Positions 9,021 to 17,722 are shown, numbered from the stretch's first letter. The stretch is DNA of 32,385 bases from Candidatus Tepidiaquacellales bacterium UBA6667 (GCA_002455255.1 DKKL01000031.1:19574-51958); one strand, 5' to 3'. Made by a program: numbers and translations. The notes: generated from the sequence alone by a model not told the origin.

Positions 9021-10760
9021 TTAATCATCAAATCCAAATTTTAATTTTTCTTTTTTAAATATAACCTCTTCGGGAGATTGAGGTGGTACTTTTGATATCT
9101 TTGGTTGAGTTGAAATCTCAATATCTGCTTCTTTTGAATCGTTTAATATTTTAATTTTTGAATCAGAAATTTTAGTTATAAATGGTGTTTTAAAATTAAA
9201 ACCTTTTCCAATTTCAGGAATCTCAAGTATATGAATTTCATCAAGATTTAACCCTCCGTATATTTCTTTATCACTTCCGATTGTATCTATAAGTTCGCCT
9301 TTCTTGGAACCAATAACTTTAAAATCGCTAATAGAATCTAAATCATGTAGATTACTTTTATCTGAAATTCGTTCTTTATTCAAAATTGTAGATAAAGTTG
9401 ATTCTTCAGGATTTAATGTTACTTTATCAACTTTTAATCTGAGATTATATTTTTCTTTAAAGTCGTTATATTTTCCTTCTTTGTAAATAAATTCTATAAG
9501 TTTTGAATAATTGGATTTTGTATATTCCAAATCGAGCTTAACAGTTAATTTATCGTGAACTTCAAAAGTTCCTTTATTTATTACATCAGAAATATGTTCA
9601 ACAGATAAATTTTCAATAATAAATTCACAAACTTTTTCTGCTGTTAATTCTGGTGTATTTAACATTACTCTTAAATCTGAAATATCAAATGTGATGAGGT
9701 TAGCAATTTTATTTCTTTCAATAGAACCTAATGTATCATTTAGCCCTAACATTTTAGCGGGATTAGTAATTATCATTTTCATATAAGACTCATATGAAAA
9801 GCCGCTTTTAAATAACAAATTAGCAAGACTTTTAACTTCTGATAATACATCCCTGCCTATATAACCTGTACCTATGCAAATATTGAGATTTGACCTTATC
9901 AATTCTTCAAACTCAATATTTTTTTCAGCAAGCTTAAAAAAATCTGACGTATTAAATATTACATTAAGTTTTGAATTCTTAATTCTTTCGATATCGGTTA
10001 TATACAGAAATGAAGGATTTGTTATAATAGTATTTTCGGCAAGAAGTGAAAACTCATTTAAAATTTTTATCAAACTTCTGTTAAAATTTCGTTTTGCTTC
10101 ATCAGTATAATATACAGTATTGAAAACTTCGAGCAAAATTTTGCTTTCCCCATCCCTAATATTTTTTCTTAAATAATTTAAAGTGAAATTATTTAATCGT
10201 TCTTCAGTTTTTAAACCTACAAGATAAAAATTCCTTGAAGTTTTAAAGTGGTTTATCAAATAAGTATCATATAAAGTATAAATTATATTTTGCCTTATAC
10301 TTTCATTTTCATCTATATATTGTTTATAAAAATCACGGTTAATGAAATATGATGATTCTGCTATAATCAGTTCCCCATTAAGTAATGACTGAGCATAATT
10401 AACAATGAATAAATCTTTTAAATAAATCTCATTTATTTTTGAACTGAAAAACTTATCGAGCAATCTTACAGAAATATTAGAACCAATATTTGAATAAACA
10501 TTTTTCTTTAGAAATATTGATGCAAAATTATAAGAACTGTTTTTGAAAGCATTTATAAAAGCGGGCAATAAAATTTTATTTTTAAAGTCATAAACTTCAA
10601 TGGATGGATATTTTTCTCTTAAAATATTTTCTGATAAAGCATTATTATAATCAACTTCAAGAATTCTGTCATTTTTAATTAACACACTATGATAGCCGGT
10701 TGTTTTTCTGCTATCAAAAGACAGGATTAATGCATTTTTTAAAAGTTTATATCTATCCAT
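9021..10760 (-). CDS. Amidohydrolase-fold protein lacking all metal ligands (probable pseudoenzyme)
   Basis: 579 residues. The outline of the chlorohydrolase/SAH-deaminase branch of the amidohydrolase superfamily is clear: N-terminal KNALILSFDSR and VLIKNDRILEVD strands, ILLPAFINAF where PGFVNAHTH is expected, TDIERIKNSKLNVIFNTSDFFKLAEKN in the place of the HxTDEE...HCPxSNxKLA block, and NPAKMLGLNDTLGSIERNKIANLITFD near 333-359, which closely fits the family C-terminal motif. But the HxH is F72-K-N74, the later His positions are substituted (for example N248), and the GTD aspartate is Gly299 (GTGY). A further 190 residues of unrecognised sequence follow (about 390-579). It is last in the eno operon, 7 bases after the glycosylasparaginase-family gene. 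It is probably non-catalytic; binding or scaffold function is speculation. Confidence 0.8.
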   Translation of the reverse strand: MDRYKLLKNALILSFDSRKTTGYHSVLIKNDRILEVDYNNALSENILREKYPSIEVYDFKNKILLPAFINAFKNSSYNFASIFLKKNVYSNIGSNISVRLLDKFFSSKINEIYLKDLFIVNYAQSLLNGELIIAESSYFINRDFYKQYIDENESIRQNIIYTLYDTYLINHFKTSRNFYLVGLKTEERLNNFTLNYLRKNIRDGESKILLEVFNTVYYTDEAKRNFNRSLIKILNEFSLLAENTIITNPSFLYITDIERIKNSKLNVIFNTSDFFKLAEKNIEFEELIRSNLNICIGTGYIGRDVLSEVKSLANLLFKSGFSYESYMKMIITNPAKMLGLNDTLGSIERNKIANLITFDISDLRVMLNTPELTAEKVCEFIIENLSVEHISDVINKGTFEVHDKLTVKLDLEYTKSNYSKLIEFIYKEGKYNDFKEKYNLRLKVDKVTLNPEESTLSTILNKERISDKSNLHDLDSISDFKVIGSKKGELIDTIGSDKEIYGGLNLDEIHILEIPEIGKGFNFKTPFITKISDSKIKILNDSKEADIEISTQPKISKVPPQSPEEVIFKKEKLKFGFDD

Positions 10761-10767
10761 TCAATTT

Positions 10768-11736
10768 TTATAAATCTTCAATTTCAAATTTTTCGTTTAA
10801 ATAATATTTACTTTCAAATAATTTATTTTCATCATTTTGAAATACTGCATATTGGAAACCTTCTCTGACACTGTATGCTCCCCACTCCCCTTTTACATTC
10901 AAAGCTATAAATCCTAATTGAAAAATATGGTCCCTGTTTTTAGATGAAAGTAAGTTTAGTTTATATACTCTTTCACATGCAATTTTACAAGCTTCTCTTG
11001 GGGAAACTCCCAGTCTCATCATTTCAACAATGAGAAAACTTCCACAAGCCCTTATACATTCTTCACCTCTGCCTGTAGAAGCAGCTCCACCTACTTCACC
11101 ATCTACATATAGTCCTGCTCCGATGATTGGTGTATCACCAACTCTGCCATGAAGTTTCCAAGCCATACCGGAAGTTGTGCAAGCAGCAGATATATTTCCC
11201 GCTTTATCTATTGCCACCATTCCTATAGTATCATGAAAACCATCTTCGTTTATCCGGTGAATTTTATCTGATGAAGATTTTTTTAAAACAAAATCATCAG
11301 TATGAATTTCTTCAGGCTTTCCGGTATTATTGAGTTTCCAATCATTATATCTTTTAAGAGAATATTCTGTCAATAAATTTTCCGGTTTAAAACCTTTCTG
11401 AAGTGCAAATTCATATGCTCCGTCCCCTGCAAGAATTGTATGATTAGTATCTTCCAAAACAAACCTCGCCACAGAAACAGGATTTTTTATATTCTCAAGA
11501 AAAATAACAGAACCAACACGTGCTTTCCAATCCATCAATGCGGCATCGAGTGTAACTTTTCCCTGTGCATCCGGCAATCCGCCATAGCCAACACTTAATA
11601 CATCAGGATCATCTTCGGCAACCTTTACACCAATTTCAACAGCATCAAGTGAGTTTCCACCTGAAACAAGAATATCATATGCGGCTTTGTTAGCCGAAAT
11701 TCCATGTTTCCAAGTGCTTATAACTATCGGTTTCAT
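10768..11736 (-). CDS. N4-(beta-N-acetylglucosaminyl)-L-asparaginase family Ntn-hydrolase
   Basis: 322 residues of the Ntn-hydrolase family containing glycosylasparaginase and isoaspartyl peptidase. Seen: the alpha-chain start ISTWKHGISANKAAYDIL, DPDVLSVGYGGLPDAQG, and the autocleavage site GFHDTIGMV in which Thr170 would become the N-terminal nucleophile after self-processing; then HGRVGDTPIIGAGLYVD and GAASTGRGEECIR, the substrate-binding loops shared with flavobacterial glycosylasparaginase. Unlike that secreted enzyme I see no signal peptide, so a cytoplasmic role (asparagine-linked or isoaspartyl substrates) is likelier. The ATG overlaps the stop of the esterase gene as ATGA, so translation is coupled. 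Confidence 0.9.
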   Translation of the reverse strand: MKPIVISTWKHGISANKAAYDILVSGGNSLDAVEIGVKVAEDDPDVLSVGYGGLPDAQGKVTLDAALMDWKARVGSVIFLENIKNPVSVARFVLEDTNHTILAGDGAYEFALQKGFKPENLLTEYSLKRYNDWKLNNTGKPEEIHTDDFVLKKSSSDKIHRINEDGFHDTIGMVAIDKAGNISAACTTSGMAWKLHGRVGDTPIIGAGLYVDGEVGGAASTGRGEECIRACGSFLIVEMMRLGVSPREACKIACERVYKLNLLSSKNRDHIFQLGFIALNVKGEWGAYSVREGFQYAVFQNDENKLFESKYYLNEKFEIEDL

Positions 11737-12752
11737 TTTATATTATCAGAGATTAATTTAAATGTATTATCATATCTATATTGAATATTAAAATGTCCGC
11801 CATTGAATTCATCATATAAATATTTAATTTTAGATTTATTCAGTTTTGAACAAAAAATCCTTGCACCTATATTTAAATCAAATTCATCTTTTGAGCCGAC
11901 ATCTATATAAAGTAAATTAAGTTTTTTAAAATTTGTTTTATATTTTTCAACTAAATTTACCGGATCAAATTTTTTCCAGGTATTAAATATATTCCTTATT
12001 AATTCCCCTGTAAAAATATCAAAAGGTAAATCAAAATTATATCCTTTTGTTTTTATCGCACCGGGATTAGGAGAATAACATGAAGCCATTCCAATAATGT
12101 TAATTAAATCATGAAAATATCCCGGTTTAGGTTGTTTAAAATTAATTTCTTTTTTTATAAAATTCGAAACTGCTTTATTCCCAACACCATAATTAGAAAT
12201 ATATTTTACAAATTTAGGAAAATCTTTTTGATAACAGTATTCAAAATACATATCACCGGAAGTTGAACAAACTAATTTGAATATATCCGGATTTTTCATC
12301 CCTAAATATATCGCACCGAAGCCACCGCTTGATTTCCCGCAGACAGCTCTGTAATTGCTATTATTGATTGTTTTATATTTCTTGTCTATGAAAGGTATTA
12401 TTTCTTTAATTAGATAATCTTCATAATTACCTGTTCCTTTAGAATTAATAAACTGGCTTCCTCCATATTTTGTAATACAATCAGGCATTACCACAATCAT
12501 TTCTTTTATAATCTTTTCTGTAATTAATCTGTTTAGTCTTTCTTCTATATTTTCTGAAAGAAATGATATATTCAGATTTTGAATACCCTTACCGGTGAAT
12601 CCGTTTAATAAATATACTACAGGAAAATTTTTCCTTGAATCGTAAGAAGGCGGCAAATATACAGGAAATTTTCTTAATGTCGGATCTTTAAGCGGATTAT
12701 TTTTTAAAATTTTGGAATCAAAAGATTCAATAATAATTGTTCCTGACTTCAT
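11733..12752 (-). CDS. Putative alpha/beta-hydrolase esterase (esterase D / enterochelin esterase-like)
   Basis: 339 residues of the putative-esterase family. Seen: RKFPVYLPPSYD and NFPVVYLLNGFTG strands, MIVVMPDCITKYGGS, the nucleophile elbow CGKSSGGFGA with Ser141, a likely acid in DVGSKDEFD (Asp289) and a catalytic His320 in NGGHFN. There is no signal peptide, so it is probably cytoplasmic. The substrate is unknown: the family covers S-formylglutathione hydrolases, siderophore esterases and feruloyl esterases. It lies 4 bases after ispD and overlaps the next gene by 4 bases, in the middle of the eno operon. Confidence 0.85.
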   Translation of the reverse strand: MKSGTIIIESFDSKILKNNPLKDPTLRKFPVYLPPSYDSRKNFPVVYLLNGFTGKGIQNLNISFLSENIEERLNRLITEKIIKEMIVVMPDCITKYGGSQFINSKGTGNYEDYLIKEIIPFIDKKYKTINNSNYRAVCGKSSGGFGAIYLGMKNPDIFKLVCSTSGDMYFEYCYQKDFPKFVKYISNYGVGNKAVSNFIKKEINFKQPKPGYFHDLINIIGMASCYSPNPGAIKTKGYNFDLPFDIFTGELIRNIFNTWKKFDPVNLVEKYKTNFKKLNLLYIDVGSKDEFDLNIGARIFCSKLNKSKIKYLYDEFNGGHFNIQYRYDNTFKLISDNIK

Positions 12753-12756
12753 CTAT

Positions 12757-13455
12757 TTAAGAGATTAATAATTTATTGAAATCTACTCTTTTTAAATCAT
12801 CTTTTGTAGTTATTTTTATATTAGTAACTTCACCTTCTGTAATCTTAACTTTACTGCCAAATTCAGAAACCACTGAAGATTCATCAGTGCCATCAAAATT
12901 GTTTTTAATTGCTTTCGTCATACATTTAAAAATTTCCGAATAGTTAAAAATCTGAGGTGTTTGTATTCTCCATATATTTTCTCTGTTAACAGTATCAGAT
13001 ATATAGCCATTTTTATCTACGTTTTTCAAAGTATCGTTTATTTTAAGAGCAGGAACAAGAGATTTAAATTTATGTGATAGTCTTATCAACTCAAGAATTT
13101 TATTTTTTGAAATAAAAGGTCTAACCGCATCATGAACAATTATTTTATCACTCGAATCGCAATTTTTTAAAATATACAAAGCATTATAAACTGATATTTG
13201 ACGAGTCTCACCACCGGCAACAATTTTTTTTATTTTATTAAAATTATTATCAGAAATAATTTTTTTTATTTTATTAAAATAAGACGGGTTAGTTGAAATA
13301 ATTATTTCATCTATAATTTTTAAATCATGAAATTTTTTTATTGTATAATAGAGGACTTCTTTGGAATGAGGAGGAAGTTTAAGAAATTGTTTCGGAGTTT
13401 TACCTCCGAAACGAGAGCCAGAACCGGATGCCGGAATTATAACGAAATGTTTCAA
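12757..13455 (-). CDS. ispD: 2-C-methyl-D-erythritol 4-phosphate cytidylyltransferase
   Basis: Third step of the MEP isoprenoid pathway: transfers CMP from CTP to MEP. 232 residues, normal length. Seen: the nucleotide-binding N-terminus IIPASGSGSRFGGKTPKQF, VAGGETRQISVYNAL, IVHDAVRPF, and the C-terminal region with TDESSVVSEFG and IKITTKDDL. The start is a TTG at 13455, giving LKHFVIIPA as the coding N-terminus. A duplicated FNKIKKI peptide occurs between the two conserved blocks (see repeat). It lies 11 bases after queA in the same operon. IspF is not adjacent or fused. Confidence 0.95.
   Translation of the reverse strand: MKHFVIIPASGSGSRFGGKTPKQFLKLPPHSKEVLYYTIKKFHDLKIIDEIIISTNPSYFNKIKKIISDNNFNKIKKIVAGGETRQISVYNALYILKNCDSSDKIIVHDAVRPFISKNKILELIRLSHKFKSLVPALKINDTLKNVDKNGYISDTVNRENIWRIQTPQIFNYSEIFKCMTKAIKNNFDGTDESSVVSEFGSKVKITEGEVTNIKITTKDDLKRVDFNKLLIS
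13222..13280. repeat. 23-base direct repeat inside ispD
   Basis: 13222-13244 and 13258-13280 are identical, 36 bases apart and in frame, coding FNKIKKI twice. The repeat contains an eight-T run, so it may reflect a small in-frame duplication or slippage in a variable surface segment. Confidence 0.8.
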
Positions 13456-13466
13456 TTTTTGATAAT

Positions 13467-14504
13467 TTAAACTACCATCATCATATCGCCGTAATCGTAA
13501 AATCTTAGTTTATCTTTGATAGCTTTTTTATATGCTTTCATAACAAAATCTCGTTCAGTTATTGAGCATACAAGCATAAGCATAGTGCTTTGTGGCCAGT
13601 GGAATCCTGTGATAAGTTTATCAACAACTCTTACGGTATTTGGAGGATGAATAAATTTATCTGTCCACCCTGATGATGCTCTAACTTTTTTACCAGTTAT
13701 AACGGAAGTTTCCAATGCTTTAATTACTGAAGTTCCGACAGCAATAATTTTTTTCTTCTTCTCGACAGCATAATTAATTGTTTCCGCTGTTTCTTTTGGA
13801 ATCTCGTAATATTCAGAATCCATTCTGTGTTTAGATAAATCTTCAACTTCTACTAACCTATAAGTTCCTAAACCGATATGTAAAGTTACCGGAACAATCT
13901 TAATTCCTTTTTTCTTGATTGCTGTTAAGAGTTCATTTGTAAAACAAAAACCGGCATAAGGACCTGCTACAGAACCGACATTTTTTGCATAAACTGTCTG
14001 ATAAGAATCTTTGTCTTTTTCAGTTGCTTCACGTTTAATATAAAATGGTAAAGGAGTTTTTCCGAGTTTTTCTATATATTTTTTAAAATCATCTTTATTA
14101 TAATTAAATCTTACAATTCTACCTCGTGAAGTAGTATTATCAATTACTTCACAAAATAAATTTTTATTAAAAAATATTCTGTTTCCAATTCTAACTTTCC
14201 TTGCAGGGTCCACTACAACATCCCAAATATTTTCATCTTTTGAAAGTTGTCGTAACAAAAATACTTCAATCTTTGCTCTGGTTTTTTCTTTAGTTCCGGT
14301 AAGGACTGCAGGAAAAACTTTTGAATCATTTACAACCATTACGTCACCTTCATTTAGGTAATCAATAACGTTTTTAAACTTTTTTGTTTCTATATCACCT
14401 GTTTCCTTATTCATAACCATAAGTTTGGCAGAATCTCTTGGAGATTTTGGAGCTTTGGCAATTAGATTTTTCGGAACGGCATATTTAAATTGTGATAATT
14501 TCAT
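13467..14504 (-). CDS. queA: S-adenosylmethionine:tRNA ribosyltransferase-isomerase
   Basis: Makes epoxyqueuosine in tRNA wobble position 34 by transferring the ribosyl part of SAM to preQ1. 345 residues, the usual length. Seen: an N-terminus LSQFKYAVPKNLIAKAP, GDVMVVNDSKVFPA, WDVVVDPARKVRIGN, IDNTTSRGRIVRF, LHIGLGTYRLVEVEDLSKHRMDSE, AVGTSVIKALE and the C-terminal FYDYGDMMMV. The pattern HRMDSE and the HPPNT segment resemble Bacteroidota QueA. Oddity: the conserved AAPTAGLHF is GPYAGFCF (181-188), with Cys187 in place of the usual His, and NFHLP is GFHWP. Other queuosine genes are not in the window. It lies in the operon between eno and ispD. Confidence 0.93.
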   Translation of the reverse strand: MKLSQFKYAVPKNLIAKAPKSPRDSAKLMVMNKETGDIETKKFKNVIDYLNEGDVMVVNDSKVFPAVLTGTKEKTRAKIEVFLLRQLSKDENIWDVVVDPARKVRIGNRIFFNKNLFCEVIDNTTSRGRIVRFNYNKDDFKKYIEKLGKTPLPFYIKREATEKDKDSYQTVYAKNVGSVAGPYAGFCFTNELLTAIKKKGIKIVPVTLHIGLGTYRLVEVEDLSKHRMDSEYYEIPKETAETINYAVEKKKKIIAVGTSVIKALETSVITGKKVRASSGWTDKFIHPPNTVRVVDKLITGFHWPQSTMLMLVCSITERDFVMKAYKKAIKDKLRFYDYGDMMMVV

Positions 14505-14527
14505 TAATGGGATATTTAGTTTAAAAT

Positions 14528-15829
14528 TTAAAGATTTAAATTATAAAAAGCATTTAAACCCGGAAAGAGTGCTGCACTTCCTAATTCTTCTTCTATTCTG
14601 AGAAGTTGATTATATTTTGCTACTCTGTCAGTTCTCGAAAGAGAACCTGTTTTTATCTGACCTGCATTTGTAGCTACTGCAAGATTAGATATCATTACAT
14701 CTTCCGTTTCTCCGCTTCTGTGACTTATAACGCATGTATATTTGTTAGTCTTTGCAAGCCCGATGGCAGATAACGTTTCAGAGAGAGTACCTATCTGATT
14801 TACTTTTATTAAAATTGAATTTCCGATTTTTTTCTTAATACCTTCATTTAATATTTCAGGATTTGTAACAAACAAATCGTCACCTACAAGTTGAACTTTT
14901 TTGCCAAGATGTTCTGTAAGATTTTTCCATCCATCCCAATCATTTTCACCAAGTCCATCTTCAATGCTAATAATAGGATATTGAGCACACATCTTCTCAT
15001 ACATCTTAATCATTTCATCTGATGACTTTGCCGGTAAATGTGATTTATAAAATTCATAAGAAACTTTTTTTCCGTTTAATCTATACATTTCAGAAGAAGC
15101 AACATCAAGAGCAATAAATATTTCTTTTCCTGACTTATAACCCGCATTTTCAATTGCCTGTAATATAACTTCGACAGCTTCTTCATTAGATTTCAGATTA
15201 GGGGCAAATCCACCTTCATCCCCAACTGCGGTATTAAGTCCTTTTTTATGTAAAACATTTTTCAATGAATGAAAAATTTCTGTTCCGGCTCTTAAAGATT
15301 CTGAAAAAGATTTGAATCCTGCAGGTATAATCATAAATTCCTGAAAATCAACATTGTTATCAGCATGCTTTCCACCATTTATAATATTCATCATAGGAAC
15401 AGGTAAACATCGGGCATCAACTCCACCTAAATAATTATAAACAGGAATTTTAAGAAAATTTGAAGAGGCAACTGCACATGCCATAGAAACGCCAAGTATA
15501 GCATTTGCACCAAGTTTAGATTTATTTTTTGTTCCGTCCAGCTTTATCATCATTTCGTCAATTTCAATTTGATGAAATGAATTCATACCAATCAATTTTT
15601 TTGAAATTACAGTATTAACATTTTTAACAGCATTTTTGACACCTTTACCGAGATACCTTTTTTTATCACCATCTCGCAATTCAACAGCCTCTTTTTCACC
15701 GGTAGAAGCACCTGAAGGTACTGCGGCTCTTCCGAGAGTACCGTCTTCTAAAATTATATCAACTTCAATAGTAGGATTACCTCTTGAATCGAGGATTTCT
15801 CTTGAATGAACAGATTTAATTGAGGGCAT
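14528..15829 (-). CDS. eno: Enolase
   Basis: Glycolytic and gluconeogenic interconversion of 2-phosphoglycerate and phosphoenolpyruvate. 433 residues, full length. Seen: SREILDSRGNPTIEVD and PSGASTGEKEAVELRD at the N-terminus (mobile loop), substrate His156, GDEGGFAP (D204-E205), metal ligands D242, E290 and D317 in LDVAS, SIEDGL and GDDLF, and catalytic Lys342 in ILIKVNQIGT, then ISHRSGETED. The ATG at 15829 gives the usual N-terminus. It is the first gene of the minus-strand operon, with 23 bases to queA, so its promoter must lie in the 191-base region upstream and probably drives all six genes. Confidence 0.98.
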   Translation of the reverse strand: MPSIKSVHSREILDSRGNPTIEVDIILEDGTLGRAAVPSGASTGEKEAVELRDGDKKRYLGKGVKNAVKNVNTVISKKLIGMNSFHQIEIDEMMIKLDGTKNKSKLGANAILGVSMACAVASSNFLKIPVYNYLGGVDARCLPVPMMNIINGGKHADNNVDFQEFMIIPAGFKSFSESLRAGTEIFHSLKNVLHKKGLNTAVGDEGGFAPNLKSNEEAVEVILQAIENAGYKSGKEIFIALDVASSEMYRLNGKKVSYEFYKSHLPAKSSDEMIKMYEKMCAQYPIISIEDGLGENDWDGWKNLTEHLGKKVQLVGDDLFVTNPEILNEGIKKKIGNSILIKVNQIGTLSETLSAIGLAKTNKYTCVISHRSGETEDVMISNLAVATNAGQIKTGSLSRTDRVAKYNQLLRIEEELGSAALFPGLNAFYNLNL

Positions 15830-16020
15830 TAAGATTTTTGAAGATAAATTTAGAGGAAAACACTAAAATAATATTAAAAAACAGTGAAATCAATGATATT
15901 AACAGTCATTAGATTTCATTTTAAAAACTCAAAACAAAAAAAGGTATTGTTATTATCCAAAAAAAATATGAATTTAAATTTTACTAATAACAATTCATTT
16001 TAAAAAAGGAGGATTTTTTA
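15830..16020. other. Divergent intergenic region between eno and LamG-like secreted protein
   Basis: 191 AT-rich bases carrying the promoters for the eno operon and the secreted protein. On the minus strand there is a weak TTGATT - 17 bases - TATTTT pair ending about 45 bases before the eno ATG, too weak to call. I see no attenuator hairpin or riboswitch. Confidence 0.5.
16007..16012 (+). promoter_or_regulatory. Consensus Shine-Dalgarno AGGAGG of the LamG-like secreted protein
   Basis: A full AGGAGG with an eight-base spacer to the ATG at 16021, the best ribosome binding site in the window. Confidence 0.85.
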
Positions 16021-17592
16021 ATGAAAGGTTTATTCAGTACTACTTGTAGCCGAACATTATTAATTTTATTTTTTTCATTTTTACTTTTTACAAATTTGAC
16101 AGCTCAACCTCAGTATTATAATTTTAATACAGGAGGAGCTTCAAATAATTTTCCATTTAATCTCGCAGCCGGTAAAGAAATTCAGGTACTTTATGCACCC
16201 GGCACCTTTGCCAGTCCTATGCCTGCACCTCAGGGAATGATTACTCATTTCTTTTTGAGAGCATCAACCACAGCAAATGCGAATACGTTTACTGATGTAG
16301 AGATAAAAATGGGACAAACCGCTGATACATCTTTACCGGCAGGTGCGTGGTATACAGGAACAATGACAACTGTATTTTCTAATCCATCGCTATTGATTAC
16401 GCCTGTTGCAAATGAATTTTTTATGTTTACTTTAAGCACTCCATTTCCATACGACCCTACTCAAAGTTTAATAGTAAATATTAAACAATGCGGTCATACC
16501 GGGACAGGAATTGGTGTTTTCCATACAGTTATTCCGGGTTTTAAAAGATCAACTTCACTCGTTGGAACTTCATGCCCTTTTGTTTATGGACAGCAAGGTG
16601 GATTTATGCCACATACCGGTGTTAATATTACTGCCGGAGGTGGAGGAGTTCAAAATTTTGCTTTAAGACTTCCAACTCCGGGTGTAAATACTAACTATGT
16701 AGGAATTCCATTCAATGCAGCAATGGTTGGATTTCAAAATGTTACTATAGAAGCATGGATAAAACCAGGCGGATTAACTACTGCCAATACAATTTTAAAT
16801 AAAGGAGCTGCATCTTTTGATTATCAACTTGGCGTAAGTGCTACAACAGGAATTCCATTTTTCAGGGCTGGTACAGCAATTGGTACTGCAACGAATTTCA
16901 ATATTGCAGCAAATGTTTGGACTCATATTGCTGCAACATATGATGGAGCGAATGTGAGATTTTATAAAGACGGAATATTAGTATCTACAGTTCCGCTTGC
17001 TGCTACTCTTGGTTCATCATCTAATGAAATGAGACTTGGCAGAGGAAATGCGGATGCCGGTTCAGGAAATTTAGAAGAAGTAAGACTTTGGTCTGTTGCA
17101 AGGACACAGGCACAGATAGATTCCAATAAATGTAAAAAATGGCCTTCAACTTTTACATCAACTACGGGATTACTCGCAGTTTGGCACTTAGACAGCACCT
17201 TAGTTGATTCAGTTAGTGGTTTTAATGGAACAGCTTTTGGCAATGTTGGATTTGATACTGTCTCATATCCTTTACCGGGTTCAGGTTGCGGACCAACTTC
17301 TATAACACCACTTAATAACATTGTTCCGGATAAATATTCATTAGAACAAAACTATCCGAATCCGTTTAATCCAACAACAAATATAAAATTCTCAATACCT
17401 AAAGGTGGATTTGTAGAATTAAAAGTTTTTGATTTGCTCGGAAGAGAAATTGCAACACTTGCACAAGATCCGTTTGAAGCAGGTACCTATATCATAGGCT
17501 TCAACGCAGGAAATCTTTCAAGTGGAATATACTTTTATACAATAGTTTCAGGTGATTTCAAAGAAACAAAACGAATGTTACTTATAAAATAA
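16021..17592 (+). CDS. Secreted LamG/concanavalin-like protein with type IX sorting domain
   Basis: 523 residues. Seen: signal peptide (about 1-28, ending LTAQ); an unrecognised N-terminal beta domain (30-215); a LamG-like jelly-roll domain (about 220-390) with VTIEAWIKPGG, WTHIAATYDGANVRFYKDG, LRLGRG-type MRLGRGNAD and LEEVRLWSVART, the standard motifs of this fold; and a T9SS C-terminal domain from about 443 (YSLEQNYPNPFNP, LKVFDLLGREIATL, LSSGIYFYTIVSG). It should be exported to the cell surface by the type IX system. LamG domains bind carbohydrate or protein; no catalytic site is seen. The strong AGGAGG and following terminator suggest a highly expressed single-gene unit. Confidence 0.9.
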   Translation: MKGLFSTTCSRTLLILFFSFLLFTNLTAQPQYYNFNTGGASNNFPFNLAAGKEIQVLYAPGTFASPMPAPQGMITHFFLRASTTANANTFTDVEIKMGQTADTSLPAGAWYTGTMTTVFSNPSLLITPVANEFFMFTLSTPFPYDPTQSLIVNIKQCGHTGTGIGVFHTVIPGFKRSTSLVGTSCPFVYGQQGGFMPHTGVNITAGGGGVQNFALRLPTPGVNTNYVGIPFNAAMVGFQNVTIEAWIKPGGLTTANTILNKGAASFDYQLGVSATTGIPFFRAGTAIGTATNFNIAANVWTHIAATYDGANVRFYKDGILVSTVPLAATLGSSSNEMRLGRGNADAGSGNLEEVRLWSVARTQAQIDSNKCKKWPSTFTSTTGLLAVWHLDSTLVDSVSGFNGTAFGNVGFDTVSYPLPGSGCGPTSITPLNNIVPDKYSLEQNYPNPFNPTTNIKFSIPKGGFVELKVFDLLGREIATLAQDPFEAGTYIIGFNAGNLSSGIYFYTIVSGDFKETKRMLLIK

Positions 17593-17613
17593 ATAATTTA
17601 TTAAACATTCAAG

Positions 17614-17647
17614 CCCGATATTTAAATTTAATATCGGGTTTTTTTTT
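17614..17647 (+). terminator. Rho-independent terminator after the LamG-like gene
   Basis: A nine-base-pair stem CCCGATATT/AATATCGGG (17614-17622 with 17630-17638), seven-base loop, followed by nine T residues. It lies 22 bases past the stop codon and insulates purC. Confidence 0.93.
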
Positions 17648-17722
17648 GCCCAAAAACAAAACGAGTTTATCGTAGAAATGTATTAACATTTAATTTCAAA
17701 ATTATTGAAAGTATATTAAAGA

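Noticed and set aside
16962..17321. 119-codon minus-strand frame in the LamG-like gene
   Set aside because: Antisense of a gene with clear domain motifs; no family resemblance or start context.
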